From Reyranella sp. (GTDB lineage Bacteria; Pseudomonadota; Alphaproteobacteria; Reyranellales; Reyranellaceae): a DNA stretch of 64,000 nucleotides. The notes below the pieces were generated by a model that was not told the DNA's origin, did no database searches, and saw nothing but the letters and a program-made list of their open reading frames with translations. Numbering within the stretch: position 1 is the stretch's first letter; every line of letters starts with the position of its first letter. This document shows, piece by piece, positions 63,883 to 64,000 of this stretch. Made by a program: the position numbers and the translations under genes. The stretch covers positions 152,107 to 216,106 of the forward strand of contig NZ_SCUT01000010.1 of assembly GCF_004297265.1 (NCBI RefSeq), read 5' to 3'.

Positions 63883-64000
63883 TCAGTCCCAGGCGGCGTC
63901 GACGATCTGTCCGGCCTCGGAGAGGACGAGCGTGAGGCGGTTGGGCTCGTATTCGTAGCTCGGGATGCCGTCGGCCGGGCGGATGATGCGCAGCGGATAG
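63883..64000 (-). CDS. C-terminal part of a peptidase inhibitor I78-family protein (partial)
   Basis: Only the last 38 residues are in the window; the start lies past base 64000. The segment YPLRIIRPADGIPSYEYEPN followed by RLTLVLSEAGQIV matches the I78 pattern (V/L-R-x-I-x-P, then aromatic-x-x-x-R-L-x, then G-x-I). Members inhibit serine proteases such as elastase-like enzymes. It lies next to the second protease autotransporter/regulator pair, which is notable though the partner protease class differs. The assignment is from a short fragment. Confidence 0.6.
   Translation of the reverse strand, partial: YPLRIIRPADGIPSYEYEPNRLTLVLSEAGQIVDAAWD

Overview
This 64 kb window is GC-rich bacterial chromosome, tightly packed, with short same-strand overlaps inside operons. 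No rRNA, tRNA, CRISPR array, transposase or phage gene was seen. Gene content suggests a soil or water alphaproteobacterium, possibly Reyranella or a relative: many ABC and tripartite-type solute-binding proteins, Tat-exported binding proteins, CaiB/acyl-CoA genes, boxB/boxC, a small aa3-oxidase subunit IV, class III cyclases. The genus is inference only.

Layout. 1-9.8 kb (minus): a truncated sulfite-oxidase-family enzyme, a spermidine/putrescine-type ABC transporter (potBCAD order rearranged), then a complete LivKHMGF-type ABC transporter. 9.8-14 kb (minus): a membrane cyclase, a GNAT acetyltransferase and a benzoate-CoA-ligase-family enzyme. 14-17.5 kb: small envelope and stress proteins, a structured 3' RNA with a textbook terminator, and an orphan TRAP-type binding protein. 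17.4-22.3 kb (minus): a DUF4239 membrane protein and a 1308-residue autotransporter with a pepsin-like aspartic protease passenger. 22.5-26.6 kb: boxB and boxC (aerobic benzoyl-CoA epoxidation and ring cleavage), with a divergent GNAT/Rrf2 pair. 26.6-33 kb: a secreted unknown, an acyl-CoA dehydrogenase, two tandem HAMP cyclases and a transglutaminase-like protein. 33-37.7 kb: a second Liv-type transporter. 37.8-47 kb: a UraD-UraH fusion, an aldehyde dehydrogenase, three orphan TctC-type binding proteins, an SDR, an alpha/beta hydrolase, a CaiB-type CoA transferase and a crotonase. 47-52 kb: an iron-type ABC operon with two binding proteins. 52-58.3 kb: an SH3 protein, an NMT1-like binding protein, YihY, oxidase subunit IV, a Sel1 protein, an M23 peptidase and an amine permease. 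58.4-64 kb: a second DUF4239 gene, a second aspartic-protease autotransporter, a divergent duplicated-domain regulator and the end of an I78-type peptidase inhibitor gene.

The most striking content is the module present twice about 40 kb apart: a large autotransporter whose passenger begins with a pepsin-like (family A1) double-DTG domain, next to a DUF4239 membrane protein. Both autotransporters keep the two catalytic DTG motifs, a flap-like CYG motif and a pepsin-like C-terminal strand motif, then autotransporter beta-strand repeats and a C-terminal beta-barrel. The second copy has a divergent regulator and an apparently non-AUG start. Two families of inverted-repeat elements (two and three copies) keep their hairpins although the stem sequence changes.
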